DNA of 64,000 bases from Patiria miniata. Its lineage: Eukaryota > Echinodermata > Asteroidea > Valvatida > Asterinidae. Below are positions 22,142 to 33,324 of the stretch, piece after piece. The DNA is taken from assembly GCF_015706575.1 (NCBI RefSeq), contig NW_024037048.1:13657512-13721511 (forward strand). Reading direction: 5' to 3'. The notes beneath the pieces are model-generated. The model was not told the origin of the DNA, ran no database searches, and worked only from the letters and a program-made list of their open reading frames with translations. Made by a program: the position numbers and the translations under genes. Every line of letters begins with the position of its first letter. Positions within the stretch are counted from its first letter, which is position 1.

Positions 22142-22203
22142 CTCGCAATCTGCTGAGTGTTGAGGATTCCCTTCGTGATAGAATTCAAGAACGTTACATC
22201 GAG
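22142..22203 (+). other. Candidate ~60-nt exon, type 3
   Basis: TATTATTTCCAG acceptor, AGTGTTGAGGATTCCCTTCG, AGAATTCAAGAACGTTACATCGAG, then GTGAGTG donor. Copy at 63031-63092 differs by one base. Confidence 0.5.
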
Positions 22204-22350
22204 GTGAGTGTCTGTTATTTGACATTTTCCTGACTCAATCATCAGAACAGAGCAGTGATTCGGTGGGAGACTGTATTTTTTTCTACATATTTATACACCT
22301 TTTGGTCAAAATTTATAGCAGAAAACATTGCTCGAGTGATAGGGCCTATA

Positions 22351-22831
22351 CAGGGTGAGTCAAAAAAGCGAACCCTAATGTCGGGACCATAATAGTGAAG
22401 TTCTGCATGTAGCCCTTTCAAAATCTAGGATATAAAAGCCCAATTCATAGGCTTTTGTTCAGTACAATAATCATTCAAATCACTCATGTACGTTTAGTAC
22501 ATGAGGTTAAGGAATTTTAAACACAACCACCGTTTTAAAGTTCTGTCCACGGATCACGAGAAAGTAAGTGTTCTTTCAGCAAAACGAAAACAAATCACAT
22601 ATGCGTGAATTGTTTTCGTTTTGCTGAAAGAACGCACACCTTTTTGTGATCCGGTTGTGTTTAAAATTGCGTAACTTCAAAAGTACATGAGTGAGTTGAA
22701 TGATTCTTGTGCTAAAAAGAAAGCTTATAAATTGGGCTTTTATATCCTTGATTTTCAAAGTACTACATGCAGAACTTCAATAAAACAATAGTCCCGACAT
22801 TTGGGTTTCGCTTTTATTTTTACTCACCCTG
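22351..22831. mobile_element. TA-flanked palindromic element with CAGGGTGAGTCAAAA ends
   Basis: Ends CAGGGTGAGTCAAAAAAGCG and the inverse …TTTTTACTCACCCTG, flanked by TA (22349-22350 and 22832-22833). The two halves are inverted copies of each other over most of 481 bp (for example GTGTTCTTTCAGCAAAACGA and its inverse). Block B copy 2 lacks it at the matching place (about 63229), a paralogous empty site. Confidence 0.82.
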
Positions 22832-22833
22832 TA

Positions 22834-24399
22834 GTAGTGAGGAATTCCCTCCCCTAACTCGCACCGTAGAACTGTGCATAACATTTTGGACTGCAGTCTT
22901 TGCAAATTCCTCGTCAAATTCACCAGGGTGCCCCAAACTAATGGCAGACACATGCTCGAATTTCCTTTCACATTTTTATGGAAATATTACTTTGTCAAAA
23001 AAAAGAACTAAGATGGAAACAAATGTTTAGTTATTGTGTAATCAGATTCTTTGGCATTTATCTTCTTTTTGTATCCTTGTTCATCGTGTTCGCATTTTTT
23101 TTACATTTCAAAAGGTTGCAGTTAACGCATTCGATTTTTTTTTAATATTTACACCCACCAAAGCGTGTAGGCAACTTTTTTCGTGCAAAAGAAAATCCAT
23201 TTCTTTTGTTGGTTTTCGATTTTTCACTGAGTGTAGGCGAATCTGTAAGAGGAAGTTTTCATTTTGAACGAATGTGCAATGGAATAAGGAGTCCATTTAA
23301 TTTGCAATTCGCAATTCGCCAATCGTATTGGCCATAAAAAAAACCCAAATTTATATGATTTTCAATTTCTTTTTACTTCCAAAAAGGGATTACAACAATT
23401 AACAAACTAATCACTTAATTGTTCTTACATAAAAATCTGTATTTTGACATAGTATTATATCGGCGAGTGTTCTAGATGTATTTCCTTCTATCACTTTGAC
23501 ACTTTACATTGATACAGTTCTGTTCTGCTTTTTTCATATTCCCTTCCCAGGCATTCCAATCTTTGAAATAGCTGTACATTCCTTAATCCAAACTTGTCAA
23601 AAGCCATGTCATTTTATACTCTGTTGTATCACTATAACACAATATCTTGCTCATGCAACTTCAAAATATCATTGAACTGTGTTGCTTTTGTAAACGTATG
23701 CATCAAAGTGAATTCCCGAGCGGGACTGAACCACAATGCACAAGAAATTCAATGCACAAGTCACGTAATTTGCTGCTTACTTTTCACGCGTGAATGAAGA
23801 ATACCCTAAAATATTTTAAGCTTGCGCTAAATTCAACCGGGTATGAAAAGGTCTGCATGTTTTATGCGATTTTGAATAAAAATGTTTTATTATTATTATT
23901 ATTATTAGCAAAGTATGAAATTGGGCGGGAAACCCTATAATATTTCATAGTGAATAAAAAAGTTCATTTCTGCTTTAAAACTCATAGTGAAGTTAAAAGT
24001 AAATTTGCCTTGACAAGGGCAAAAGCTTAGAATGCCAACAGACTTTTGACCGAGTTACTAGTGTCTCAAAAAAGATACAGGCCTTCACAAATATTAATTT
24101 GAAAAAAAAAATCGTTTCAATAATAACGTTTAAACAAATTGAAAGCTTATTTCAAGAATCAGTCAATTCGAGAGAAATTGAACAATGCGACATTAAAACA
24201 GGTTGTTTTTCTTGACGAATTCAGCCGAGAAAAATTATTTTAATTACTTGACCGTAATAACTTGGTGAGAAATTGTTCCTGTTTTGGGGGTGGCAATGTA
24301 TCCAAATGAGAAAAAAATCTCACTCATTTATCTTAATTGATAATAAAATAGTATTAAAGTGTAAACTTAACCAGTCTTCGTTTGTATGTTTTTTTTCAG
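22834..24399. other. Intronic or intergenic sequence, no feature
   Basis: AT-rich. The first ~620 bp are homologous to the right edge of the window. Apart from a TTA microsatellite I see nothing. Confidence 0.6.
23884..23911 (+). repeat. (TTA)n microsatellite
   Basis: Eight to nine TTA units. Confidence 0.9.
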
Positions 24400-24459
24400 C
24401 CTACACTGAATTCCTTGTGATCTCTTCTTGGGCCTGATCTTCAAGAACGAACCATCGAG
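24400..24459 (+). other. Candidate ~60-nt exon, type 4, nearest to C1q
   Basis: TTTTTTCAG acceptor, then a body ending GATCTTCAAGAACGAACCATCGAG and a GTGGGTG donor. The end matches the type 3 piece (TTCAAGAACG…CATCGAG). It has a stop in the frame that lines up with the others. Lies 484 bp before the C1q exon acceptor. Confidence 0.45.
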
Positions 24460-24943
24460 GTGGGTGTGGTGAGGTTTAATTAATGATTCTATCAGGACCT
24501 GGGAAGGGGCAAGATGTGCTTCGCCCCCTCCCCCCCCCCCCCCCTCCAAAAAAAATACTACAGCTCCGGAACGCTTCGCCCTATCGGAATGCATTTTGGT
24601 GACCTTTCTTAAATTTTATTGGCAGGCGAAATAAAAACAAAATCGATTCGATGGGTTGCCATGACAACCGGTTTTATAAACTAGGCTTCTCATAAATGTT
24701 AGCCCTCATACGCCACTGTTATATAACAAAGAAAACATTCTTCGAACAATGATTCCTCCAATCTCATGTTTTTGGGGTTTCTTCCCTTCAAATCTGACGG
24801 CGGATTGTCATGAATTTTAGACTAGTTCTCTTGTTATCAAACCTCAATATTTTTCACTACTCTTCCCTTTTTTAAAAACTATTTTATTGAAGAAAAAAAT
24901 CTCACCTGATTTGGTTTAGTTTCATGCTTTGTTTACGTACAGA

Positions 24944-25738
24944 ATGAAGATCTGCGTGGCAACCGTTCTTTCAATCGCCCTCCTTCTGGGTAACTCCGTC
25001 AACCTCCGAGCTTCCGTTACTGGGCCGGTTGCCTCGGACGGTGATGGTCCTGCGTCTCAGGCGTGTCCGATGTGCTGCCAGGGGTCGGCTGCAATTCCCG
25101 GAATACCAGGTTTGCCTGGGTCCCTAGGTCAGCCAGGGTCAAAGGGCGAGCCAGGTCAAAAGGGTGATATTGGATCGATTGGACCTATGGGTGAGCGTGG
25201 AACAGCTGGGCCTCAAGGGGACGAAGGCATAGGCCAGCCCGGAAAAATTGGTCCAAGAGGAGTCCCAGGTGTTGTAGGGCCAACGGGGGAAACTGGTGTC
25301 AAAGGTCAAAAGGGTGAGCCAGGGGAGGCACCAGACGACTCCAACCAGCGGGTAGCATTCACCGTGGTGAGGACGAGCGACTCGGATACGCTGAGCAGCG
25401 ACCGTTTGCCCTTCCAGGCGACCGAGACGCTTCTGCCGGGTACCAGCTTCGATCTCGAGACCGGCACGTTCACGTGTGGTGTGCCGGGCACCTACGTGTT
25501 CATGTTTTCTGTGTGCAAATATTATTCCAGCAGCAGCCTGCACGTTCAGCTCCGGAAGAACGGCGACGCGGTTGTCTCTGGCTATAGCAGTGATTCAAGT
25601 CACCATGAGCAGGTGTCTGGGAGCGCGGTGGTGGTTCTGCAGCGTGGAGATACGATGTATCTCACAATGCACGGTAGGGCGTATAGTAGTTCCTATCACG
25701 AAACCTCATTCAGTGGCTTCCTCCTTTACCCCGAATAA
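24944..25738 (+). CDS. Secreted collagen-like C1q-domain protein
   Basis: A 264-residue protein in a single coding exon. Residues 1-23 form a signal peptide ([16 protein letters not shown] core). Cys41, Cys44 and Cys45 precede a collagen-like stretch at about 50-127 with some 26 Gly-X-Y triplets and one short break at G95-I-G97. Residues 136-263 form a C1q/TNF-like globular domain with the signature [13 protein letters not shown] and the terminal GFLLYP. Such proteins are secreted, trimerise through the collagen part and often act as innate immune or lectin-like binders; the ligand is not predictable. I chose the ATG at 24944 because it starts the signal peptide, and a TACGTACAG acceptor lies one base upstream, so the 5' UTR is probably spliced. 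Codons are GC-richer than the surroundings. The stop codon TAA lies inside an AATAAA signal (25734-25739). Confidence 0.95.
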   Translation: MKICVATVLSIALLLGNSVNLRASVTGPVASDGDGPASQACPMCCQGSAAIPGIPGLPGSLGQPGSKGEPGQKGDIGSIGPMGERGTAGPQGDEGIGQPGKIGPRGVPGVVGPTGETGVKGQKGEPGEAPDDSNQRVAFTVVRTSDSDTLSSDRLPFQATETLLPGTSFDLETGTFTCGVPGTYVFMFSVCKYYSSSSLHVQLRKNGDAVVSGYSSDSSHHEQVSGSAVVVLQRGDTMYLTMHGRAYSSSYHETSFSGFLLYPE

Positions 25739-25739
25739 A
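25734..25739 (+). terminator. Polyadenylation signal overlapping the C1q stop codon
   Basis: AATAAA with the TAA stop inside it. If used, the 3' UTR would be only about 15-30 nt. The next AATAAA on this strand is near 26290, which would give a longer 3' UTR. Confidence 0.5.
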
Positions 25740-27023
25740 CACAATCCAACACATAAAGATACACGAGCATCGTGTTGCTGATTTTTTAATCGCTTTCCAT
25801 TTTGCCGAAACAATAACTAATGAATTAAAAGAAGTAATGTTCAATGACAATGTCACAAAATATTATTATTAATGTTTTTGCATTGCGCATGCGCCGATCT
25901 GTATACTACAATGGATTTGCCAATTTTTTTGGACTTTCTGCAAAACAAAATATTTAGCTTCATGCATGAGTATTGAGATATAGTGAAAAGTATGCGTTAA
26001 GTTTGTTGACAACGATTTTTTCATTGTGTTGATTGTAGGCCAATAGGGAAGTATTTTGATGGAATTCTTTTTTCAAAGGAAGCTGGGTCATTATTTCTTT
26101 TTTAGAAACAAAAGATTTGCAATATAAAAGCAGTGCCACCATGTATCCAGAAATGTTTACAACTAAAAAAAAATTGTGTTTATGGTGTTCTCTCACCAAC
26201 CTGAATTTTTTAGGCCATGTTTCTGACCGCCATTTTTTTTTATTGCCACACTTGGTCAACATATAAAATAACGTGTTTTTTTTCCCGAAAATAAATGCAA
26301 CTTGTTTGTAGTATTGGGTATTTAAAACTTAAAACAGATTAATTAAACACAATAACTGTATCCTAATTGAAGCAAACAAAGTATAAAAGACATACAGACA
26401 AACAAAATATTTTGCTACCTACCTGGATAATTTTAGGGCGTTTACTGTAACATGTTATTTTCTTTGCCTTATGTTCCCTGTATGCCCAGCACAGATGATG
26501 TCAATTAAATCAATCCCATGTATGTATCAATTTTTATTTCATGTCACAAAAAAAGTCTCGAGTGATTGAATCTGATTTTCTTATCGACTTTAAGCTTGGC
26601 ATTTGGATTAACAATTGTTTGAAATATTCTAATGCTATTCACAGCAATTAGAATACACTGGTTTTTATTAAATGATTGCATTATTTTAAACGTTATAATA
26701 TGTGAGAATTATGTAAAAGTAGTACAACTGACTTGCTATGAAAACAGTATGCATAAAACCTCATTCTGAGGATTATCGAAAGCACCACCATTGTTGAAAA
26801 ATACTCTTTCTTCGCTTGGCTTCGTTATGAAAAAAAAACCACATGATTTTAATTAATTTCAGTTGAAACAGAAACGTGCCTACAGTAATGAAAAAAGTGG
26901 AGTTGGCTGTTGTTTTTAAAGCCCGTAAAAGTCTGACAAGTGTTTCCTGATTAAAAGACTCCAAATTATTTGCAGACTTTTATTGTTCTTCATCATCAGT
27001 ATTACTTCATTGAATTCAAGAAA
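25740..27023. other. Intergenic sequence between the C1q gene and block A copy 2
   Basis: AT-rich with T-runs; no exon, RNA gene or repeat recognised. In particular, no SLC12 C-terminal exon on the minus strand. Confidence 0.6.
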
Positions 27024-28058
27024 CTCACTTTGAAAACATCAGTGAAAGTGTCAGCCCGTTAGATGGTAAAGAAACAATCTCAACGAAATCAATCAAAACA
27101 AAGCACAAATTCCATTCAAGTGAGGAGGGTCTTTCAACTGGTTGGAATTGTCCTTTGTCACTTTATCATTTCAAGTGAATTTCTTTGTATTGACTTTTAT
27201 TTGGATGCCATATTTGGTCGGGTGATGCAAGGCCCCTGCTGACAGCATATATCCTTGGATCATGTCTCCAGCCAGCACATGTACATGTCAGCTGAACAAG
27301 TACGCTTCCTGGGAATAGGTAGACTCCTGCAAGAAATCAAAGAAAAGGTTTTAATGGACCCTTCTTGCATGTCAATCAACAGTGCACATTGGCCAATCAG
27401 ATCACCACTTTTGATCAGGTGACCACAGTAGCTCAGTCAGACTGGGTCACAAGCACTGTTAGATCTATTGCTCATCCCGCCCCCATTTTTGCACCAGCAG
27501 TTAACACCCCCGTCCCCAGTATTCTGTAAAGAATGCCCTTTTTACACAAGAAACTTTTTATTTTTTACACAAGTGTCCTTAGTTTTGTTTAAAAAGTTTC
27601 TTGTTTCGCCAGCGGCTTTTAAAGAATTTTTGGTATTTCGTGTAAACGTCAGCAATTGTGCCGCCATGAAAAGCGCCACCCATTGACCTACCGCCGTTTG
27701 CGAGTTAACCACGCCACTTAGACAACTCTATAAGCTGATACCACCATCTTGAATTCTTTTTTTTTCGGGGGGGGGGGCAGAGGCATTACAATGAAAATAC
27801 GTCTCGTCATGCAACTGTAGCTGAGAATGATGGGATGACTTTTCAATGTAATGCCCCCCCCCCCCCATTTCAAAGATGGCGGTATCCGCGAAACGGCTCA
27901 TGGAATTTTGTACGTTAACTTTTGTTTGTCTCAGATTTTGGCGTTCTGCATCCATTTGTATATCATGTTTAGACAATATTTCACAAGCTGCGTTGACGCA
28001 ATTCCACCGTGATAGGTTAATTGTCCGATAGTGGCCATTATCGCCGGTTTGTACTTAC

Positions 28059-28126
28059 ATGACAATGAGCTGAGCCTCCTGGGAATGTTGGCAAAGCAAT
28101 TCACAGATCCGCATCTGTCTGTTGGT
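28059..28126 (-). pseudogene. SLC12A: SLC12 C-terminal exon (RQMR exon), copy 2
   Basis: Paralogue of the exon at 1018-1085. A pyrimidine tract and CAG acceptor precede ACC, and the GTAAGT donor is intact, so splicing signals are whole. Two arginines have become cysteines (R-I-C-E-L-L-C-Q-H), each a C-to-T type change at a CpG. In SLC12 proteins this helix is strongly conserved and basic, so the change suggests relaxed constraint. Upstream exons on the same strand (28595-28913) carry a stop and a frame loss. Confidence 0.7.
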
Positions 28127-28299
28127 CTGAAAGAAAAAAAAAGATTTCAGGCGAAAAAATGTCGTGATTTATTGATGTTTACTAAAGTCGAGTTCCATGC
28201 ACTTGGCAAATCAAATGAATTGAGAGTTGTACGAAAAATGGATTGAAAGTGATCAATCTCATTATTGAAAATCAGCCTCCAGAATGTCAAAGGTTGGAC

Positions 28300-29535
28300 C
28301 CAATTAATAGATGTTGCAAGACTGGACTTAAAATTACAAAAACCAGGGACTTAGCGTAAAGTGGACACTGGGAAAGCTTTAAGTGTATTGTCTCCATGCA
28401 TGGACAAAAGAGGGCGCTTTATAGTCAAACAAGCAGAAGCCGGAATGAGGGACACTTCACTGGTTCACTCATGCTGGTTATCGTGTATTTGGTACCAGCA
28501 TTTATAAGCCACGATGGCGCCAAAAGGCCCTCGTTTATAGCTTTCTCAGAAGAGGGGGGGGGGGGGGTGCATGAGCACAAGAAGGAGATTCTACCTTCTC
28601 TTTGAGCGTGGTGACTTCTTCCTTGCTGATCTTCCAAGGAAACTTCTCCGTGGTCTGCCCTGCTTCCTCATCCAGCATCCAGGGTTTGGACAGCTCCTTG
28701 AACCGTCTCAGGCTCTACTCCTTGGGATTCTTGTTCAGGTCCGGGATGACCTCCACGTCCGAGCAGTTGATGCGGAACTTGCTGAGCATGTTGGCCATGT
28801 TCATCTTCTCCCTGTCCATTTGCTCCTTCTTGCCCGTGGTGGCAAAGACGCGCAGCTTGCATTTCTACCAGTTGGATTTCATGGAGATGAGGTTGGGATG
28901 AGTAGGGGCTAGCCTGGGGGGTGGTGGGAGGTGGGGGCGGAGGTGGGGGGGGGGGGGGGTCACAAACAAAAAATATACAGAGCATTATTTCCCTTTGACA
29001 TAAAGCATGTGTTTCCTTAGACATGCAGCCATCCAGAATAACCTGAAAGATCTCTGAAAGGCTCCCTGAAATGAATTGGAGACTGAAACATATATTAAAA
29101 TAATCAGGCCAACCAAGAACAAAAAGTGTGGTGTTTTCTACTACATACAAAAAACAACTGTGTGGAAGGGTAGGTAAAATCTGTTTTGGGGGTTTGACAT
29201 TTCAATAGCCTAAAAATATAGGGTGGGATGATAGTCATTAAAATTTACTTTTTTCTCTACTTTAATTTGCATGCATTAATTAACTTGTGAATCATTCTGC
29301 CGACTACTGACCAACTTACACAAAAATGAATACAAAGTTTATAGTTTTCACTGTGGGGGGGGGGGGGGGGGGGGCTTGATCCCAAGGAGGAGATTCTACC
29401 TTCTCTTTGAGCATGGTGACTTCTTCCTTGCTGATCTCCCAAGGAAACTTCTCCGTGGTCTCCAGGCTGCTTCCTCATCCAGCATCCAGGGTTTGGAGAG
29501 CTCCTTGATGATTGCGTTGGTCTTGATCTTACCCA
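28300..29535 (-). repeat. SLC12 exon-bearing unit 4
   Basis: Counterpart of unit 1 in block A copy 2; its end is cut by the fusion to the transmembrane exon at about 29534. Confidence 0.84.
28595..28913 (-). pseudogene. SLC12A: SLC12 C-terminal exon A, copy A4
   Basis: Exon A in block A copy 2. It has the AG acceptor after poly-C and the donor, but the start (LTLLIP region) has lost one base and gained a TAG, and the shared KPKE-stop is present. The middle (KFRINCSDVEVIPDLN) is well kept. Divergence from A1 is a few percent. Confidence 0.82.
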
Positions 29536-29585
29536 ACTAACAGCACAGAACTCCATCTTGGGCAAAATCTTGTCCTTGTACCAGC
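29400..29585 (-). pseudogene. SLC12A: SLC12 exon A-prime fused to transmembrane exon, copy 3
   Basis: The minus strand begins after a GAAG acceptor with GWYKDKILPKMEFCAV, the start of the exon seen whole at 3204-3325, and at about 29534 changes to the GTTGGGTAAGATC start of A-prime, followed by KELSKPWMLDEEA equivalents in a shifted frame. Compared with copy 1 of the block, about 0.78 kb between these two exons is missing. The shared GTTGG at both sides suggests a deletion at a short homology. Confidence 0.75.
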
Positions 29586-29899
29586 CTTCAGAAAAAGAAA
29601 AAAAAACAGTCAATTGTTATTTAATGATCGTTAACTTGGTTATCGTTGAGATCGGAGTAAACCTGAAGTTAACACAACCTAGATATACCTCACGGTATAC
29701 CAAACGTTAAATCTGACACCGTGGCAGCAAGGAGATTTCGACCTTTCTATGAATATGCCTTGAATGAGCATGACGACTATTTATAAAAGATATATATGTA
29801 GACATATATCATACTCGGCAATAGGGATAGTCAGTGGAAAGAACTTGGGACAGGTGTGTACAAAGTTACGCGCAAGACTCAGACTTGTTTTAAGCGAAT

Positions 29900-30610
29900 T
29901 ACTGAGAAGACGACCATAATTATTGGTAATGAGGATACTTTTATTATGGAGTAGATTAACCATCATGGTTAGGGGGATATTTTTTAGAAGGGAATTATGG
30001 AGGAGACTAACCATCTTGGCTAGGGGGATATTTTTCTTAGAAGGGAACTATGGAGGAGACTAAACCATGCTTGGCTCGGAGGGTGCTTTTTTTGAAGGAA
30101 ATTATGGAGGAGACTACCATATTGGCTTGGAGGATATTTTTTAGGAGGGAATTACCGAGGGGACTAACCATCTTGCCTAGGAGGATATTTTTTAGAAGGG
30201 AATAATGGAATAGACTAACCATCGTGGCTAGGAGGATATTTTTTTAGAAGGGGATTACAGAGGAGACTAACCATCTTGGCTAGGAGAATATTTTTTAGAA
30301 GGGAATTATGGAGGAGAGCAACCATCATGGTTAGGAGGATATTTGTTTTAGAAGGGATTTATGGAGAAGACTAACCATCTTGGCTAAAAGGACATTTTTA
30401 GAGGGAATTTATGGAAGAGACTAACTATCTTGGCTAGGAGAATATTTTTTAGAAGGGAATTATGGAGGAGAGGAACCATCATGGTTAGGAGGATATTTGT
30501 TTTAGAAGGGATTTATGGAGAAGACTAACCATCTTGGCTAAAAGGACATTTTTAGAGGGAATTTATGGAGGAGACTAACTATCTTGGCTAGGAGGATATT
30601 TTTTTTTAGG
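29900..30610 (+). repeat. ~51-bp minisatellite, array 2
   Basis: Same family and orientation as array 1 in the matching place of block A copy 2, but with fewer units and ending at the flank of a 706-bp element. Confidence 0.9.
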
Positions 30611-30643
30611 TTGAAAATGAACTGAACTACTTAAGGGTTGTTC

Positions 30644-31349
30644 AATTCGTCACCGACACCACGAACTGACACCCGGTGGTCAGCGTTGCAGAAATACAAA
30701 TCGGGAGAAAAACGCTTTTAAAGGTTTGACACGAATTTACTCAGTAAAATATTCCATTTATCTTAGAGGTTTTAGTATCACTCAACGTAAAAATGCATTC
30801 ACTACTCAATTATAAACGTTATATTGTAAACATCTGCTTAGTTAATTAGCAATTAAATGATTAAGATGGGTGTCAGTTCGTGAAAACCAAAATTTACGTG
30901 TTTTCGGAGAGTGCGCGCATGCAAAAGCGTTAGTGAGTGTCAGTTCGTGAAAACCAAAATTGACCCGTTTTGGGAGAGTGCCCGCACACACTGCGCATGC
31001 GTGCGCGCACTCTCCCAAAACGCGTCAATTTTGGTTTTCACGAACTGACACTCACTAACGCTATTGCATGCGCGCACTCTCCGAAAAAACGTAAATTTTG
31101 GTTTTCACGAACTGACACCCTGTGCAGTGTCACTTCGTGGTAACCAAAAATACCACAATTGACAAATTTCTTGAAAATTCATTAGTAAAATTCGATTATT
31201 TTAGATGATTTCAGAAATTTTAACCTTGTCATGTTAAACTTCATGATACAAACTGCTTTTATGTGCAAAAAAAAGAAAATTTGAGTTTTTATTTTTTTTT
31301 GTACACATGTGATGCAGAGGGTGTCAGTTCGTGGTGTCGGTGACGAATT
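30644..31349. mobile_element. 706-bp element with 31-bp terminal inverted repeats
   Basis: The first and last 31 bases are perfect inverted repeats (start AATTCGTCACCGACACCACG). Inside lies another palindrome, with GTGTCAGTTCGTGAAAACCA and GGAGAGTGCGCGCATGC repeated in both directions around TGCGCATGCG at about 30995. No coding capacity. It sits at the end of minisatellite array 2 and is absent from block copy 1. Confidence 0.85.
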
Positions 31350-31711
31350 TGCACTGAAAGTGATCAATACTAATATTTGAAAAATAACCCACCAGAATGT
31401 CAAAGGTTTGACACAATTAACAGATGTTGCAAGATTGGACTTAAAATCACACAAACCAGGGACTAAGCGTAAAGTGGATACTGGTAAAGCTTTAAGGGCA
31501 TTGTCTCCATGCATGGACAAAAGAGGGCGCTTTATAGTCAAACAAGCAGAAGCCGGAATGAGGGACACTTCACTGGTTCACTCATGCTGGTTATCGTGTA
31601 TTTGGTACCAGCATTTATAAGCCACGATGGCGCCCAAATGACCCTCGTTTATAGTTTTCTCTGTGGAGGGGGGGGGGGGGGGGGTGCTTGAGCGCAAGAA
31701 GGAGATTCTAC

Positions 31712-32029
31712 CTTCTAGTTGAGCGTAATGACTCCTTCCTTGCTGATCTTCCAAGGAAACTTCTCCGTGGTCTCCCCTGCTTCCTCATCCAGCATTCAGG
31801 GTTTGGACAGCTCCTTGAACCGTCTCAGGCTCTACTCCTTGGGCTTCTTGTTCAGGTCCGGGATGACCTCCACGTCCGAGTAGTTGATGCGGAACTTGCT
31901 GAGCATGTTGGCCATGTTCATCTTCTCCCTGTCCATTTGCTCCTTCTTGCCCGTGGTGGCAAAGACGCGCAGCTGCATTTCTCCCAGTTGGATTTCATGG
32001 AGATGAGGTTGGGATGAGTAGGGTCAAGC
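31712..32029 (-). pseudogene. SLC12A: SLC12 C-terminal exon A, copy A5 (two stops)
   Basis: Full-length exon with AG acceptor after a long poly-C and GTAGAA donor. Besides the shared KPKE-stop it has a second stop in the last codons (LN-stop-K in place of LNEK). One base is missing near LLIP and one near KLR, so the frame is already broken at its start. It is the most decayed of the full-length copies. Confidence 0.82.
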
Positions 32030-32265
32030 CTGGGGGGGGGGGGGGGGGGGGTGGTGGTGGGAGGTGGGGGCTGAGGGGGGGGGGGGGGTCACAAACAAAA
32101 ATTATACAGAGCATTATTTCCCTTTGACATAAAGCATGTGTTTCCTTCGACATGCAGCCATCCAGAATAACCTGAGAGATCTCTGAAAGGCTCCCTGAAA
32201 TGAATAGGACACTGAAACAAAATAATAAAGCCAACCAAGAACAAAAAGTGTGGTGTTTTCTATTA

Positions 32266-32926
32266 GGCCAAAAGAAAAAAGTCGGTCTCTGGTCGGCGCG
32301 CGCGTCGATTTTAATCATGCGCATCAATTTTTTTTTCCAAAATGTTTAGCGGTAGCTCCGACAGCGCCCTCTATTGCCGCATCTCCTCAATTTTTTTAAC
32401 AAAGAGCACCAAGGAATGGGAAATTGCTAGAGAGCACCATTGAGAGCACCAAGGCAAATTATGGAGGACACCAATGTACATGAGGACACCAAAAAAGCAA
32501 AATAGTACCCCGCCTTGGGCCAAGTTCGCGCAAGGACTATAGTTGACCAATGGTTAACTAACGTTTGCCCGAACTCTGTCTAGTCGACGGTGATTGACTA
32601 TGCTAGTCGACTATTTGGAACCAGCCTACTGGGGTTGGTTGCTTCGCTGGTAACCAATAGCCGTGCGTATTCATAACGCTAGCAGAGAGCCAGGATCCGG
32701 AAGTTTTGCGATGACATTTTGACTAGTATTTGACTAGAGACGTTCGCACGTTGCTATCAGTGCGCAGGCGTAAGGTACGTCACAAATCAACCACTAGTCG
32801 ACTAATGGTCCTTGCCCGAACTTGGCCTTATCTGTACAATCCAAGCTTGAAAAAAAAAAAGCCGCGTCCCCGCGTCAATTCCGGAACTTTGGTCTGACCA
32901 AGACCGAATATTTTTTTTTTTTGGCC
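32266..32926. mobile_element. TTA-flanked GGCCAAAA element
   Basis: Starts TTA|GGCCAAAAGAAAAAA and ends TTTTTTTTTTTTGGCC|TTA. The TTA duplication (32263-32265, 32927-32929) is confirmed by empty sites in other units (TCTATTACATA). ~660 bp, no recognisable transposase. Confidence 0.82.
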
Positions 32927-33178
32927 TTACATATAAAAAGCAACTGTGTGGTAGGGTAGGTAAAAATCTGTTTTGGGGGGTTTGACATTTCTATAGCCTA
33001 AAAATATAAGGTGGGATGATAGTCATTAAAATTTACTTTTTTTCTCTTTTGTGCATGCATTAGTTAACATGTGAATCATTCTGCACTTCTGACCAACTTA
33101 CACAAAAATAAAAATAAAGTTTATAGTTTTCACTATAGAGGGGGGGGGGGGTGCTTGAGCGCAAGGAGGAGATTCTAC

Positions 33179-33324
33179 CTTCTCTTTGAGCATGGTGACT
33201 TCTTCCTTGCTGATCTTCCAAGGAAACTTCTCCGTGGTCTCCAGGCTGCTTCCTCATCCAGCATCCAGGGTTTGGAGAGCTCCTTGATGATTGTGTTGGT
33301 CTTGATCTTACCCAACCCACCAAT
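33179..33324 (-). pseudogene. SLC12A: Fused SLC12 exon A-prime, copy 4
   Basis: GLGKIKTNTI joined to KELSKPWMLDEEA, TCTAG acceptor, two-base frame shift after DEEA, GTAGAA donor. Nearly identical to copies 1 and 5. Confidence 0.78.

Larger units (their letters stand above)
14290..23460. repeat. Segmental duplication block B, copy 1
   Basis: Matches 53530-64000 in order and orientation. The part 17310-23460 is almost identical to 58497-64000, while 14290-16600 matches 53530-55740 less well, by eye about 80 percent. Between these, copy 1 holds a TIR element (16744-17304) and copy 2 a 2.7-kb minisatellite. Inside the block, related 1.5-2 kb segments recur (15120-15860, 19170-19880, 20580-21560), recognisable by shared runs around GAGGGCGCAAA and the CGGTGCGCTGATTTCC motif. 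It is thus a duplicated region made of older tandem duplications. Confidence 0.85.
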
